DNA of 64,000 bases from Citrobacter sedlakii NBRC 105722. Lineage in GTDB: Bacteria > Pseudomonadota > Gammaproteobacteria > Enterobacterales > Enterobacteriaceae. The stretch spans positions 248,001-312,000 of the forward strand of contig NZ_BBNB01000001.1 in NCBI RefSeq assembly GCF_000759835.1. Direction: 5' to 3'. Numbering within the stretch: position 1 is the first letter of the stretch; each line of letters begins with the position of its first letter. Both the position numbers and the translations under genes were made by a program. The notes below the pieces were generated by a model. That model was not told the origin of the DNA and ran no database searches. It worked only from the letters and a program-made list of their open reading frames with translations. Below are positions 20,562 through 30,659 of the stretch, piece by piece.

Positions 20562-21455
20562 TCAGGCCAGATGCTTCTCCAGCCAGGGCAACATCTGTTT
20601 CTTACGACTCAGCATACCCTCGACCGTCACGGGCTGCGACAGCGCCGGCTGATGTGAACCGGCAAACCACAGCTGCGAATGCCCGGCGTTAATATCGGTC
20701 AGCATCAGCGCCACCAGATCCGCGCCGTTGCGGGTAGCGTATTCCGCCATCTCGCCTCGCAGGGCTTCCAGCACGCCGGATACCTGATCCAGAGAGTAAA
20801 GCTCGATCTGCGCGACGCTGACCTGCAACCCATGAAGAGTGAAGCGCTTGATATCCTTTTGCAGAAGCGCGCTGGCGGTTAAGCCTTCCACGCTGGTTTT
20901 CGCGCTTAATAATCCCTCACTAAAGGCGCTTAACGTCACGCCTGCCTGTTCCGTCAGTTCGGCTACCGCCTGACGATCGTCGTCAGTGGTCGTGGGCGAT
21001 CTTAGCGTGACAGTGTCACTTAACAGGGCGCCCAGCAGTAATTGCGCTTGCGCGGAGGTGACTTGCACCCTGTGCTGCGGCGTCATTAACTGCCACAGCA
21101 ATGTGGCGCTGCTGCCAACCGGTTTAATCCACACCTCCGGCGGCAGGCGGGTCATTAGCCCGCCCAGTCGGTGATGGTCAATAATGCCAACAACATTGCT
21201 GGACTGAAGGGTTTCCGGCCCTTGTGATGGCTCCGTAAAGTCCACCAGCCAGACGTCAAGCCCGGTAAGCGGCAGGGTCAACAACGGCGGCATGTCCAGC
21301 CCCGCCTGTTCGAAGATAAAGCGGGTTTCGCGATTCGGTTCGCCGAGACGCCAGGCCGTGGCCGGTAAGCCGCGCATCTGAAGCCAGCACGCGGTCATAT
21401 ACGCCGAGCATATCGCATCGCTGTCTGGATTAAGGTGGCCTATGACATGAATCAT
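20562..21455 (-). CDS. ppaC: manganese-dependent (family II) inorganic pyrophosphatase
   Basis: 297 residues, DHH-superfamily phosphoesterase. Metal ligands fit family II: His7, Asp11, Asp13 (GHLNPDSDA), Asp72 (VDFTEP), DHH at 93-95 and Asp147 (LSDTV). The C-terminal substrate motif SRKKQ is intact. It hydrolyses PPi to 2 Pi. Most enterics rely on the unrelated family I Ppa, so this is an accessory enzyme. GGAGGGG just before the ATG. Divergent from ydcI and convergent with pcaG. Confidence 0.92.
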   Translation of the reverse strand: MIHVIGHLNPDSDAICSAYMTACWLQMRGLPATAWRLGEPNRETRFIFEQAGLDMPPLLTLPLTGLDVWLVDFTEPSQGPETLQSSNVVGIIDHHRLGGLMTRLPPEVWIKPVGSSATLLWQLMTPQHRVQVTSAQAQLLLGALLSDTVTLRSPTTTDDDRQAVAELTEQAGVTLSAFSEGLLSAKTSVEGLTASALLQKDIKRFTLHGLQVSVAQIELYSLDQVSGVLEALRGEMAEYATRNGADLVALMLTDINAGHSQLWFAGSHQPALSQPVTVEGMLSRKKQMLPWLEKHLA

Positions 21456-21580
21456 TTTCCCCTCCGCAGAGAAATCGCTGTTACTTAAATGAGTTAAATG
21501 TTAATTATATTTTGCAATCAAGTTATCAAAAACAAACAACTTTACTTGTCACCGGCACGGCTCTGTTTTTAACATCGCTT

Positions 21581-22504
21581 ATGGAAAAAAATAGTTTGTT
21601 CAGTCAGCGCATCCGATTGCGCCATCTTCATACATTTGTCGCTGTCGCTCAACAAGGAACACTGGGGCGTGCAGCCGAAACCCTTAACCTCAGCCAGCCC
21701 GCGCTGTCAAAAACGCTGAACGAGCTGGAGCAGTTGACCGGAACCCGCCTGTTTGAACGCGGGCGACTTGGCGCCCAACTGACCCTTCCGGGGGAGCAGT
21801 TTCTGACCCATGCGGTAAAAGTGCTTGATGCGCTCAATACGGCCGGACAGGCGCTAAACCGTAAAGAAGGTCTAAACAATGATGTAGTGAGAATCGGCGC
21901 GCTGCCCACCGCTGCGCTGGGTATCCTGCCTGCGGTGATTGGCCCGTTTCATCAACAGCAAAAAGAGACCACCCTGCAGGTGGCCACCATGAATAACACT
22001 ATGCTGCTGGCGGGACTGAAATCCGGCGAGATTGACATCGGCATTGGCCGGATGTCCGATCCGGAACTGATGAGCGGCCTGAATTACGAACTGCTGTTTC
22101 TCGAGTCATTAAAGCTGGTTGTCCGCCCCGGCCATCCGCTATTGCAGGAAAATGTCACTCTCAGTCGGGTCATGGAGTGGCCCGTGGTGGTGTCGCCGAA
22201 AGGCACCGTGCCACGGCAAAACGCCGAGGCGTTATTGCAAAGCCAGGGCTGCAAGTTGCCCACCGGCTGTATCGAAACGCTTTCGGCCTCGCTGTCGCGC
22301 CAGCTTACCGTCGACTACGACTACGTGTGGTTTGTGCCATCCGGGGCGGTGAAAGAAGATCTGCGCCAGGCGACACTGGTCTCCCTGCCGGTGCCGACCC
22401 AGGGCGCGGGCGAGCCCATTGGTATTCTTACCCGCGTGGACTCAGCGTTTTCTTCCGGCGCGCAAACGCTGATAGGCGCGATTCGTAAATCCATGCCGCT
22501 ATAA
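21581..22504 (+). CDS. ydcI: LysR-type regulator YdcI (PcaQ-like)
   Basis: 307 residues from the ATG at 21581 (MEKNSLFSQRIRLRHLHTF), the remembered start and length of E. coli/Salmonella YdcI. HTH in GTLGRAAETLNLSQPALSKT (about residues 32-51). The effector domain has the PcaQ-subfamily features (LPTAALGILPAVIGPFH, SGEIDIGIGRMSDPELM). Syntenic with E. coli ydcI between trg and ydcJ, but here pcaHG and ppaC intervene. Salmonella YdcI affects acid stress and virulence. An upstream in-frame ATG at 21512 adds an unlikely hydrophobic tail. Confidence 0.93.
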   Translation: MEKNSLFSQRIRLRHLHTFVAVAQQGTLGRAAETLNLSQPALSKTLNELEQLTGTRLFERGRLGAQLTLPGEQFLTHAVKVLDALNTAGQALNRKEGLNNDVVRIGALPTAALGILPAVIGPFHQQQKETTLQVATMNNTMLLAGLKSGEIDIGIGRMSDPELMSGLNYELLFLESLKLVVRPGHPLLQENVTLSRVMEWPVVVSPKGTVPRQNAEALLQSQGCKLPTGCIETLSASLSRQLTVDYDYVWFVPSGAVKEDLRQATLVSLPVPTQGAGEPIGILTRVDSAFSSGAQTLIGAIRKSMPL

Positions 22505-22516
22505 ACGCAACCGCCT

Positions 22517-22551
22517 GGCCGGATGGCGGCGTGAATGCGCCCTATCCGGCC
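22517..22551. repeat. REP element between ydcI and trg
   Basis: GGCCGGAT ... ATCCGGCC with the inner GGCGGCGTGAATGCGCC typical of enterobacterial REP sequences, in the gap between convergent stops. Likely to act in 3'-end protection or termination. Confidence 0.8.
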
Positions 22552-22566
22552 CGTGGTTGATAACCG

Positions 22567-24255
22567 TCAGAAGGTTTCCCAGTTGTCTGTGCCAGCCGTG
22601 ACCGGCGTCGGAACAGGTTCCGGCGCGCGGCGGGCCGTTATCGTCCGCGTGACGCCGCTTCCGCTCTGTAAACGAAACGCGCCTACGGCTTCCGTCAGTC
22701 GTGCGGCCTGCTCCTCCAGTGACGCGGCGGCGGCAGAAGCTTCTTCCACCAGTGACGCATTCTGCTGAGTGACTTTATCCATCTCGGAAATCGCCTGGCT
22801 TACCTGGACGATGCCGCGACTTTGTTCATCCGACGCCGCTGCAATCTCCAGCATGATATCGGTCACCCGTTTCACCGCGTCGACAATATCGGTCATGGTG
22901 TTCCCCGCCGCCACCACTTCGCCAGACCCCTGATCGATAAGACGCACCGATTCGCTGATCAAGCCTTCTATCTCTTTTGCCGCCTGGGCGCTACGGCTGG
23001 CGAGTGTACGCACTTCGCTGGCGACAACGGCGAACCCGCGTCCCTGCTCACCGGCGCGGGCGGCTTCAACCGCCGCGTTGAGCGCCAGGATATTCGTCTG
23101 GAACGCAATGCTGTTAATCACGGCGGTAATTTCGGAAATCTTCTTCGAACTGGTGGAAATATTGCCCATTGTCTGCACGACGCCGGACACCATCTGGCCG
23201 CCACGGCTGGCTTTACCAGACGCGTCTTCCGCCAGTTTACTGGCGTGGTGCGCATTGTCGGCGTTTTGTTTTACCGTCGCGGTCAGTTGTTCCATGCTGG
23301 CGGCGGTCTGTTCGATTGCCGCCGCCTGCTCCTCGGTACGCGACGACAAGTCGGTATTGCCTGCGGAGATCTCGCTCGTGCCGCGATAGATTTCCTCTGC
23401 CCCCTGACGCACCGCGCCGACGGTGTTTACCAGCGAACGCTGCATCTGCTGCAAATGGCGGCTCAGACGGCCAATCTCGCTGCGACCTGTCGGCTCATCC
23501 TGCATGGTGAGATCGCCCGCCGCGATTTGCTCAATGCGCTGGGCGGCATGTTGTAACGGACGAATCACGGTGCGACGCAGGACGATAAAGGTCATCAGCG
23601 TCAGCACTAACGCCAGCGCAAAGGCGCCAATCATAAACATTACCCCTAAACGGGTGCGTTGATGCGCCTGCTCGCTTAAGTGTGTAGCGCGCGCCGTGCG
23701 TATCTCAATGGCCTTCAGAAGGATTTTGTTGTAGTTGGCGTCAAGCTGCCGCGCCTGTTCGCTTTCGTGATTAATGATAGCTTCGAACATGCCGTTTTTG
23801 GCGTATTTCAGCATAGGCTGTAGACCGGCCAGGTATGCCTGAAAACTGCTGTTCAGATCGCCATCCAGCGCTTCATCAGCAGGGGTTTTCACCGCCCGCG
23901 CCATATAGGTATTAAACCCATCTTCAGACTGTTTAATCCGCTTTTCCGCCGCCGCGATATTCGCTTTCATGTCGTCCATTTCGGCAATACGGCTTGCCGC
24001 ACCGGCGTGGATCATGTTGATCCGCGCGGTACGCAGATGGTTAGAACTGTTTGATAACCCCATTCGCACCTGAATTTCATCCGTGACATCGCGCTGATCG
24101 CGGTCAGCCTGCATCAGAAAATAACCGGCCAGGCCGGAGCTCAGCGCGAAAAGTAAAAGGATGCCACCGAGAATGGAGGAAAACAGCGGAACCAGCCTGA
24201 TTTGATGCAGGAAGCCCAGCTTATGCGGTGCTTGCATCGATGATGTGTTGTCCAT
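22567..24255 (-). CDS. trg: methyl-accepting chemotaxis protein Trg (ribose/galactose receptor)
   Basis: 562 residues (E. coli Trg 546). Order: cytoplasmic tail [15 protein letters not shown]1 about 22-45, periplasmic four-helix domain ([39 protein letters not shown]), TM2 about 200-220, HAMP, then the MCP signalling hairpin ([20 protein letters not shown]). The start MDNTSSMQ has a sigma-28 promoter upstream. Odd point: the protein ends in NWETF, the CheR/CheB-tethering pentapeptide that E. coli Trg lacks. Same position relative to ydcI as in E. coli. Confidence 0.94.
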   Translation of the reverse strand: MDNTSSMQAPHKLGFLHQIRLVPLFSSILGGILLLFALSSGLAGYFLMQADRDQRDVTDEIQVRMGLSNSSNHLRTARINMIHAGAASRIAEMDDMKANIAAAEKRIKQSEDGFNTYMARAVKTPADEALDGDLNSSFQAYLAGLQPMLKYAKNGMFEAIINHESEQARQLDANYNKILLKAIEIRTARATHLSEQAHQRTRLGVMFMIGAFALALVLTLMTFIVLRRTVIRPLQHAAQRIEQIAAGDLTMQDEPTGRSEIGRLSRHLQQMQRSLVNTVGAVRQGAEEIYRGTSEISAGNTDLSSRTEEQAAAIEQTAASMEQLTATVKQNADNAHHASKLAEDASGKASRGGQMVSGVVQTMGNISTSSKKISEITAVINSIAFQTNILALNAAVEAARAGEQGRGFAVVASEVRTLASRSAQAAKEIEGLISESVRLIDQGSGEVVAAGNTMTDIVDAVKRVTDIMLEIAAASDEQSRGIVQVSQAISEMDKVTQQNASLVEEASAAAASLEEQAARLTEAVGAFRLQSGSGVTRTITARRAPEPVPTPVTAGTDNWETF

Positions 24256-24306
24256 GACCGTCGACTCTCTTATTGGATTTATGCGTGATACACGCCCGTT
24301 AGATAG

Positions 24307-24333
24307 TCATCGGCATTCAGGAAGGTTTACTTA
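24307..24333 (-). promoter_or_regulatory. sigma-28 (FliA) promoter of trg
   Basis: Read on the minus strand: TAAGTAAA, 11 bases, GCCGATGA, against the consensus TAAAGTTT-N11-GCCGATAA. The -10 lies about 52 bp before the trg ATG, which fits class 3 flagellar control. Confidence 0.65.
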
Positions 24334-24392
24334 TCGCAAAAAGCGCTGACTTCGTCACACTTTGACAACATTTTTGCTAAAGAAAGGAGAAA

Positions 24393-24415
24393 TGCCAGCG
24401 GAGGCTCCGCTGGCA
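24393..24415 (-). terminator. terminator after frmA
   Basis: Perfect ten-base stem TGCCAGCGGA / TCCGCTGGCA with a three-base loop, seven bases past the frmA stop, followed on the minus strand by TTTCTCCTTTC. Confidence 0.75.
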
Positions 24416-24421
24416 AAGGGA

Positions 24422-25573
<1,152 letters not shown>

Positions 25574-25849
25574 TTATTTTAGATAAGCGCGAAGAAGGTG
25601 ACCGATTTCCGCCATTCGCACAGCACGCTGGTCCGGCGTGGTTTCTCCACTCACCAGTTCATCTTTGAGATGGATTTCAACCATTTCGCCCATCAGACCA
25701 TTAGACGCACCGCGGACAGCGGCAATCTGTTGCAAAATAGCCAGACAAGGTTCGCCAGACTCCAGCGCGCGTTCGAGCGCATCAACCTGCCCTCGTATGC
25801 GCCTGACGCGGGTCAGGATCCGTTTTTTATCTTCAGGTGAATGCGGCAT
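25574..25849 (-). CDS. frmR: formaldehyde-responsive repressor FrmR
   Basis: 91 residues, CsoR/RcnR-type all-helical repressor. Pro2, Cys35 and His60 are present (MPHSPEDKKR, GEPCLAIL, EIHLKD); formaldehyde crosslinks the Pro2 amine to Cys35 in E. coli FrmR. TAGGAGG just before the ATG. It probably binds the palindrome 14 bases upstream and represses frmRA. Confidence 0.94.
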   Translation of the reverse strand: MPHSPEDKKRILTRVRRIRGQVDALERALESGEPCLAILQQIAAVRGASNGLMGEMVEIHLKDELVSGETTPDQRAVRMAEIGHLLRAYLK

Positions 25850-25862
25850 AGGCCCTCCTACA

Positions 25863-25882
25863 TACTATAGGGGGGTATAGTA
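25863..25882. promoter_or_regulatory. FrmR operator
   Basis: TACTATA-GGGGGG-TATAGTA, a perfect inverted repeat around a G tract, the architecture used by CsoR/RcnR/FrmR repressors. Located just upstream of the frmR ribosome-binding site. Confidence 0.8.
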
Positions 25883-25928
25883 ACAGGTACAGGCTATCAT
25901 TGAAATAAAGAGATCCCTGAAAGACATA

Positions 25929-25960
25929 GGCCCCGGTTGATCTTTTTCTCCACCGGGGCC
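25929..25960. terminator. stem-loop between cybB and frmR
   Basis: GGCCCCGGT / ACCGGGGCC nine-base perfect stem with a 14-base loop, about 85 bp past the cybB stop. No strong T tract on either strand; it probably ends or stabilises the cybB transcript. Confidence 0.5.
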
Positions 25961-26043
25961 GAAAGGTACAGCAGACAATATCAAAGCCAGCATCTTACAT
26001 AGCGCACGCCAGACCCCGCGCGTTCGACGATCAGCGTCCGTTT

Positions 26044-26574
26044 TTATCCCCGCTTACGGGGCATCATGCGCAGCAACGTATTGTCCTTCCACATATAGTG
26101 ATGCATCAGCGCGGCGGCGGCGTGTAACGCAATGACCAGGTAGCCCAGGTTCGCCAGCACAATATGCCAGGATTTCAGCATAGCCACGGCATCTGGATTG
26201 GCCTGAGCCGCATGCGGCATCACCATCCCAAACGCGAACCACGGATTTCCGCGGTTATACATCATCATCAGGCCTATCACCGGCAACGCGATAAACAACA
26301 GGTAAATGATCAGATGCCCAAGATGCGCCAGGCCGGTCATCATCGGCTTAGGCTTTGGCTCAATCGGCGGCGCGGGGAATTTCAGTCGAACGACGAGCCG
26401 CGCGACCATCAGCGCCAGTATGCTCATCCCACATGAAACATGCACCATATTGATAACCGGACGGTAGCTGCGAGGGAACAGCCCACGAAACTCCATCGCG
26501 CAGTACGCCACAATCACCAGTAAGAATACCAGCCAGTGAATTCCAATCTGCAGGCCTGAATACTTATTGCCCAT
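26044..26574 (-). CDS. cybB: cytochrome b561 CybB
   Basis: 176 residues, four transmembrane helices, di-haem cytochrome b561 family. It acts as a superoxide:ubiquinone oxidoreductase in E. coli. Likely haem-ligand histidines are His13 (QIGIHWLVFL), His45 (MVHVSCGM) and those near the C-terminus (LKSWHIVLANLGYL, ALHAAAALMHHY). Same place as in E. coli, divergent from gapC. Confidence 0.93.
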   Translation of the reverse strand: MGNKYSGLQIGIHWLVFLLVIVAYCAMEFRGLFPRSYRPVINMVHVSCGMSILALMVARLVVRLKFPAPPIEPKPKPMMTGLAHLGHLIIYLLFIALPVIGLMMMYNRGNPWFAFGMVMPHAAQANPDAVAMLKSWHIVLANLGYLVIALHAAAALMHHYMWKDNTLLRMMPRKRG

Positions 26575-26763
26575 AATACGTCCTGAGTAAATTCGTAAAG
26601 CGTCAACATAGCGAGCTTTTGTTAAAAATTCATTAACTTTTCTTCATCGTTTTTCAGTCAGTTAGGCTTAACGGCAAGAAGTGCGATTGCTCATCCCGCC
26701 AGAGTGAACTAAGCCTGGAAAGGAAAAAGAGACCGCACTGCTACATCCTGACAGGAGTAAACC

Positions 26764-27765
26764 ATGAGTAAAATTGGCATTAACGGTTTTGGTCGTATTG
26801 GTCGTCTGGTACTGCGTCGTTTACTGGAGGTCAAAAGCGACGTCGATGTCGTCGCCATTAACGATCTCACCTCGCCGAAAATCCTCGCTTATTTGCTGAA
26901 GCATGATTCCAACTATGGTCCTTTCCCGTGGAGCGTTGACTTCACCGAGGATGCGCTGATTGTCGATGGCAAAGAGATTGCCGTGTATGCGGAGAAAGAC
27001 GCGAAAAATATCCCATGGAAGGCCAAAGGCGCGGAAATTATCATTGAATGCACCGGATTTTACACCTCGAAGGAGAAATCTCAGGCGCACATTGATGCCG
27101 GGGCTAAAAAAGTGCTGATTTCCGCCCCCGCTGGCGACATGAAAACCATCGTCTATAACGTTAATGATGACACGCTGCAGGCAAGCGATGTGATTGTCTC
27201 GGTCGCATCCTGCACAACTAACTGTCTGGCGCCAATGGCTAAAGCGCTCCACGACAGCTTTGGCATTCAGGTGGGCACCATGACAACCATTCACGCCTAT
27301 ACCGGCACCCAGTCACTGGTCGATGGTCCCCGAGGAAAAGATCTGCGCGCCTCCCGCGCGGCAGCGGAAAACATTATCCCCCATACCACCGGCGCGGCGA
27401 AAGCCATTGGTCTGGTGATCCCGGCACTGAGTGGCAAGCTGAAGGGCCATGCTCAGCGTGTCCCGGTGAAGACGGGCTCCGTTACGGAACTGGTCTCCAT
27501 TCTGAATAAAAAAGTCACCGCCGAAGAGGTGAACAACGCACTGAAACAGGCCACCGATAACAACGAATCTTTTGGTTACACCGACGACGAAATCGTCTCA
27601 TCGGATGTTATCGGCTCGCACTTTGGCTCTGTGTTTGACGCCACTCAAACAGAGATTACCGAGGTGGGCGATCTGCAACTGGTGAAAACCGTGGCCTGGT
27701 ATGATAACGAGTATGGATTCGTCACCCAACTCGTTCGTACGCTGGAAAAATACGTTACGCTTTAA
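26764..27765 (+). CDS. gapC: glyceraldehyde-3-phosphate dehydrogenase GapC, intact
   Basis: 333 residues, full length. N-terminal Rossmann motif [14 protein letters not shown]; catalytic Cys150 in [12 protein letters not shown]; His in [12 protein letters not shown]-terminal [15 protein letters not shown]. Catalyses NAD-dependent oxidative phosphorylation of GAP, as a second copy beside gapA. In E. coli K-12 gapC is a broken pseudogene at this site; here the frame is uninterrupted and every key residue is present. CAGGAG precedes the ATG. Confidence 0.94.
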   Translation: MSKIGINGFGRIGRLVLRRLLEVKSDVDVVAINDLTSPKILAYLLKHDSNYGPFPWSVDFTEDALIVDGKEIAVYAEKDAKNIPWKAKGAEIIIECTGFYTSKEKSQAHIDAGAKKVLISAPAGDMKTIVYNVNDDTLQASDVIVSVASCTTNCLAPMAKALHDSFGIQVGTMTTIHAYTGTQSLVDGPRGKDLRASRAAAENIIPHTTGAAKAIGLVIPALSGKLKGHAQRVPVKTGSVTELVSILNKKVTAEEVNNALKQATDNNESFGYTDDEIVSSDVIGSHFGSVFDATQTEITEVGDLQLVKTVAWYDNEYGFVTQLVRTLEKYVTL

Positions 27766-27771
27766 CAACAA

Positions 27772-27798
27772 GGCGGAGAGGCTCCTCCGCCCTTTTTT
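27772..27798 (+). terminator. rho-independent terminator after gapC
   Basis: GGCGGAG / CTCCGCC stem followed by CTTTTTT, six bases past the gapC stop. It may also serve convergent aldA. Confidence 0.85.
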
Positions 27799-27837
27799 CT
27801 TCTGCTCGCCTGCGCTGTGAATACCCCGGCCTTTACG

Positions 27838-29277
27838 CTACGACTGGAGATAAACCACCTGCGTTTGCAGATACTCGTTCAGTCCGTGCTTACCGTCCGC
27901 GCCACCGATACCTGATTTGCGCCAGCCCGCGTGGAAACCCTGCATGGCTTCAAAGTTCTCACGGTTGATGTAGGTTTCGCCGAACCTGAGTCCCTTGATA
28001 GCTTTCATCGCCACATTGAGATTCTGCGTATAAATCGACGAGGTCAGGCCATAGTCGCTGTCGTTCGCCATAGCCAGCGCGTCATCCAGCGTATCAAAGA
28101 CGACGACGGGCAGCACCGGACCAAAAGTCTCTTCATGCATGATCGCCATCTCCTGGCGCACATCCACCAACAGCGTCGGTGGATAGAAGTAGCCTTTCCA
28201 TTCCACCGCGTGACCCCCAAGCACCACTTTCGCGCCTTCTTCAACCGCACGCGTCACTTTTTGCGCCACACGTTCCAGCGCAGCCGCATTAATCAACGGT
28301 CCCATCGCAATGTCGTTACGCTCGGCGGGATTGCCAAACTGAACCGCTTTCATCGCGTCAGCCAGACGCGTGACAAACCGATCGTAAATGCCTTTCTGGA
28401 CATACACCCGCTCGGCACAGTTACAGACCTGCCCGCTATTAATGATGCGAGAATCAACAATCGCCTTCACCGCCAGCGCCAGATCCGCATCGTCCATAAC
28501 GATAGCTGGCGCTTTGCCCCCCAGTTCAAGGCATACTTTGGTGATGTTCTTCGCGGCGGTGGCCATAATTTTTTCTCCCGCCGTCACGCTGCCGGTCATG
28601 CTGACCATCGCCACCTTAGGATTCCCCGCCAGCTCCTGTCCGACTGTTTCACCACGACCGAGCACAAGGTTAAAGACGCCGCGCGGCAAACCAATATCAT
28701 CGACGATCTTCGCAAAAGCGATGGCATTATTCGGCGTAAACTCGCTCGGCTTGATCACGATGGTATTGCCCGTGAGCAACGCGGGCGCCAGTTTTCGGGC
28801 GATCAGGAAGAACGGGAAATTCCACGGCAGGATACCGGTGGTCACGCCCAGCGCGCGCTTAAACAGCAGTATATTCTCGCCGGGACGATCGCTTTGCAGA
28901 ATCTCGCCCTCGTAACGGCGCGCCCACTCGGCCATATAGTCAAGATAATCGGCGGTAAATGACACTTCCACCTCCGCCAGCTGTTGGATCTTGCCGCCCT
29001 CGGCAACAATCAGCGCGCTGATCTCATTAGCTCGCTCGCGGATGCCAGCGGATATTTTGCGTAACCATCCTGCGCGTTCAATGGCCGGCAGCGCTTCCCA
29101 ACCGATCTGCGCCCGTTCTGCCGCCTCAATCGCTTTACGCGCATCTTCCGCCCGCCCGTCCGGGATACGGGAAATCACCTCTTCCGTCGCCGGGTTGATG
29201 ACATCAATCCAGGCTTCTCCGTGCCAGGTCACAAACTGTCCGTCGATATACATAGGATGTTGTACGGGTACTGACAT
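27838..29277 (-). CDS. aldA: lactaldehyde/glycolaldehyde dehydrogenase AldA
   Basis: 479 residues, the E. coli length. NAD-dependent aldehyde dehydrogenase of fucose/rhamnose and ethylene-glycol pathways. Visible: LPWNFPFFLIARKLAPALL cofactor segment, Glu in CLELGGKAPAIV and nucleophile Cys in INSGQVCNCAERVY (near residue 285). AGGAG seven bases before the ATG. The longest reading frame starts at the AUG that matches E. coli. Confidence 0.95.
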   Translation of the reverse strand: MSVPVQHPMYIDGQFVTWHGEAWIDVINPATEEVISRIPDGRAEDARKAIEAAERAQIGWEALPAIERAGWLRKISAGIRERANEISALIVAEGGKIQQLAEVEVSFTADYLDYMAEWARRYEGEILQSDRPGENILLFKRALGVTTGILPWNFPFFLIARKLAPALLTGNTIVIKPSEFTPNNAIAFAKIVDDIGLPRGVFNLVLGRGETVGQELAGNPKVAMVSMTGSVTAGEKIMATAAKNITKVCLELGGKAPAIVMDDADLALAVKAIVDSRIINSGQVCNCAERVYVQKGIYDRFVTRLADAMKAVQFGNPAERNDIAMGPLINAAALERVAQKVTRAVEEGAKVVLGGHAVEWKGYFYPPTLLVDVRQEMAIMHEETFGPVLPVVVFDTLDDALAMANDSDYGLTSSIYTQNLNVAMKAIKGLRFGETYINRENFEAMQGFHAGWRKSGIGGADGKHGLNEYLQTQVVYLQS

Positions 29278-29374
29278 GCGCTACTCCTGTGATTGAAATG
29301 TTTTTAACAAGTGAAATTGTTGTTAATAAACATCAATCATGCCGTCAGTATTCCAACTGGTGTTTTGATAATGT

Positions 29375-29400
29375 GAGCGGCCTCATAAAAGAGGCCGCTC
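29375..29400. repeat. perfect 10-bp stem-loop between ydcF and aldA
   Basis: GAGCGGCCTC / GAGGCCGCTC around ATAAAA, about 100 bp upstream of aldA. No T tract on either strand. It could be an attenuator or structured leader of aldA, or a second terminator behind ydcF. Confidence 0.5.
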
Positions 29401-29431
29401 AGGGGCAAAGAACGCCGCTGGCAAGGGCAGC

Positions 29432-29470
29432 AAAAATGCCCGTTTGGGAGAAAACAAGGCTAAACGGGCA
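29432..29470 (-). terminator. rho-independent terminator after ydcF
   Basis: TGCCCGTTT / AAACGGGCA stem, read on the minus strand and followed by TTTTTG, five bases past the ydcF stop. Confidence 0.75.
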
Positions 29471-29474
29471 GGGT

Positions 29475-30269
29475 TCAGCGCAAAGCGCGATCGCTGAGGG
29501 CCGCATAGAGTGCTTCATCGTCGTGCAGCGTTTGCCATGCGGCTTCCACGTCCGCCGGAAAATCAACGTGAACAATAAAGTCGCGACCGCAAGGTCCGTA
29601 GCCCGATTCGTCGTTACGCAGGCGTGGTATTTCGCCCGCCACCAGCGCTAAATAACGCTCAATGGTCCATACGCGATCATCAATGTTGGAAAAAGCAAGA
29701 CCGTCGTCATGCCGGCAAAGCAGCGGTGTGAAGCCAGGATGACTTAACCAACGCGGCGCATCCGGGTTGTCACGGGTTACCCGGCGAAACGTCGCAATAG
29801 TGCGCCGCTGCATGGTGGGGTCCTGAACCACAATCGCCGTATTGATGGGATCGGTGGCCTCGGTAAGCAGGCTGACGCTAAAACGGGCATTTTCACCGCA
29901 GTTAGTGGAACGTTCTTCCAGCCAGATTTTATCCGCCGGGATCTGCCAGAACTGGCGTGCGATATCTGCAAGGATAGCCGCTTCGGTGCGTCCGGTGGTA
30001 CGAATCGTATTGTAACGGGGATGCTGCGCAATGGCGGCATACAGAAAGGTCGTTGAGTGCCCGATCCCGCCGGTAATCAACAGTGGAATAGATTGCTCTT
30101 TCGCGATGCGGCAGGCGGCATCAATGGTGGGGATCACGGCATTACCGGCAAGCACGACGCAGTCGGCCGGATAAGCCGCACCGCCGTGAAAGTCATCCTG
30201 CGCCAGCCACTGCCCTACAGTATTAATCGCCTCAAGGGAGGCGTCGGAAATGTTCAGGAACGTTCGCAT
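29475..30269 (-). CDS. ydcF: YdcF, DUF218 protein
   Basis: 264 residues (E. coli 266). DUF218 core with ADCVVLAGNAVIPTIDAA, LLITGGIGHSTTFLYAA and the acidic/Asn motif LEERSTNCGENARFS. E. coli YdcF binds S-adenosylmethionine in its crystal structure; no reaction is known. AGGAG eight bases before the ATG. Monocistronic, with a strong terminator. Confidence 0.93.
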   Translation of the reverse strand: MRTFLNISDASLEAINTVGQWLAQDDFHGGAAYPADCVVLAGNAVIPTIDAACRIAKEQSIPLLITGGIGHSTTFLYAAIAQHPRYNTIRTTGRTEAAILADIARQFWQIPADKIWLEERSTNCGENARFSVSLLTEATDPINTAIVVQDPTMQRRTIATFRRVTRDNPDAPRWLSHPGFTPLLCRHDDGLAFSNIDDRVWTIERYLALVAGEIPRLRNDESGYGPCGRDFIVHVDFPADVEAAWQTLHDDEALYAALSDRALR

Positions 30270-30659
30270 AGTGGGCTCCTCCTCTTTCTCAGCAGCCTAC
30301 CGCAGCCCGACAGGATAAACAGCAGATCTCTCTGAAAGGTTAAGCGTTAAATTTCGCCGCTTTTTTTGTCACATTCATGAAATAACCAGAAACGTCTAAA
30401 AACGTATCGGTTGCACCTGTCGATTATCCTGTTTTTAAGCCGTTTAATAAATCATCCCTGTCATATCTTCTGCTCTCACAGAAAATTCGCCTGGTAAATT
30501 GCCTTATTTTTGGCGCATGTCTTTCGCCTCCCTCTTGTCAAATGTAACCAATCTACCTAGTTTGATTAACAATTTCACAACCAACCGACTGTTTCAGGTT
30601 GCACCTTCCGCACCGCCAGGTGTCACCTTTTTCTACTCTCTGGCTGAGGTTTAACGTCA
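30270..30659. other. 390-bp divergent intergenic region between ydcF and the MHS transporter
   Basis: No ORF with a usable start and ribosome-binding site. It must hold both promoters. A ten-base direct repeat GGTTGCACCT occurs at 30409-30418 and 30597-30606. The second copy lies 54 bp before the transporter start and could be part of an operator. The 30361 area is T-rich. No hairpin of note. Confidence 0.5.

Noticed and set aside
21512-22504. Naming the LysR gene pcaQ with a start at 21512
   Set aside because: The product from 21581 matches YdcI in start, length and synteny; the extra 23 residues are hydrophobic and not family-like. PcaQ-like describes its group, not its name.
25861-26763. 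sRNA RydC expected near cybB in E. coli
   Set aside because: Neither strand around cybB shows the RydC sequence as I remember it; it may be absent or elsewhere.
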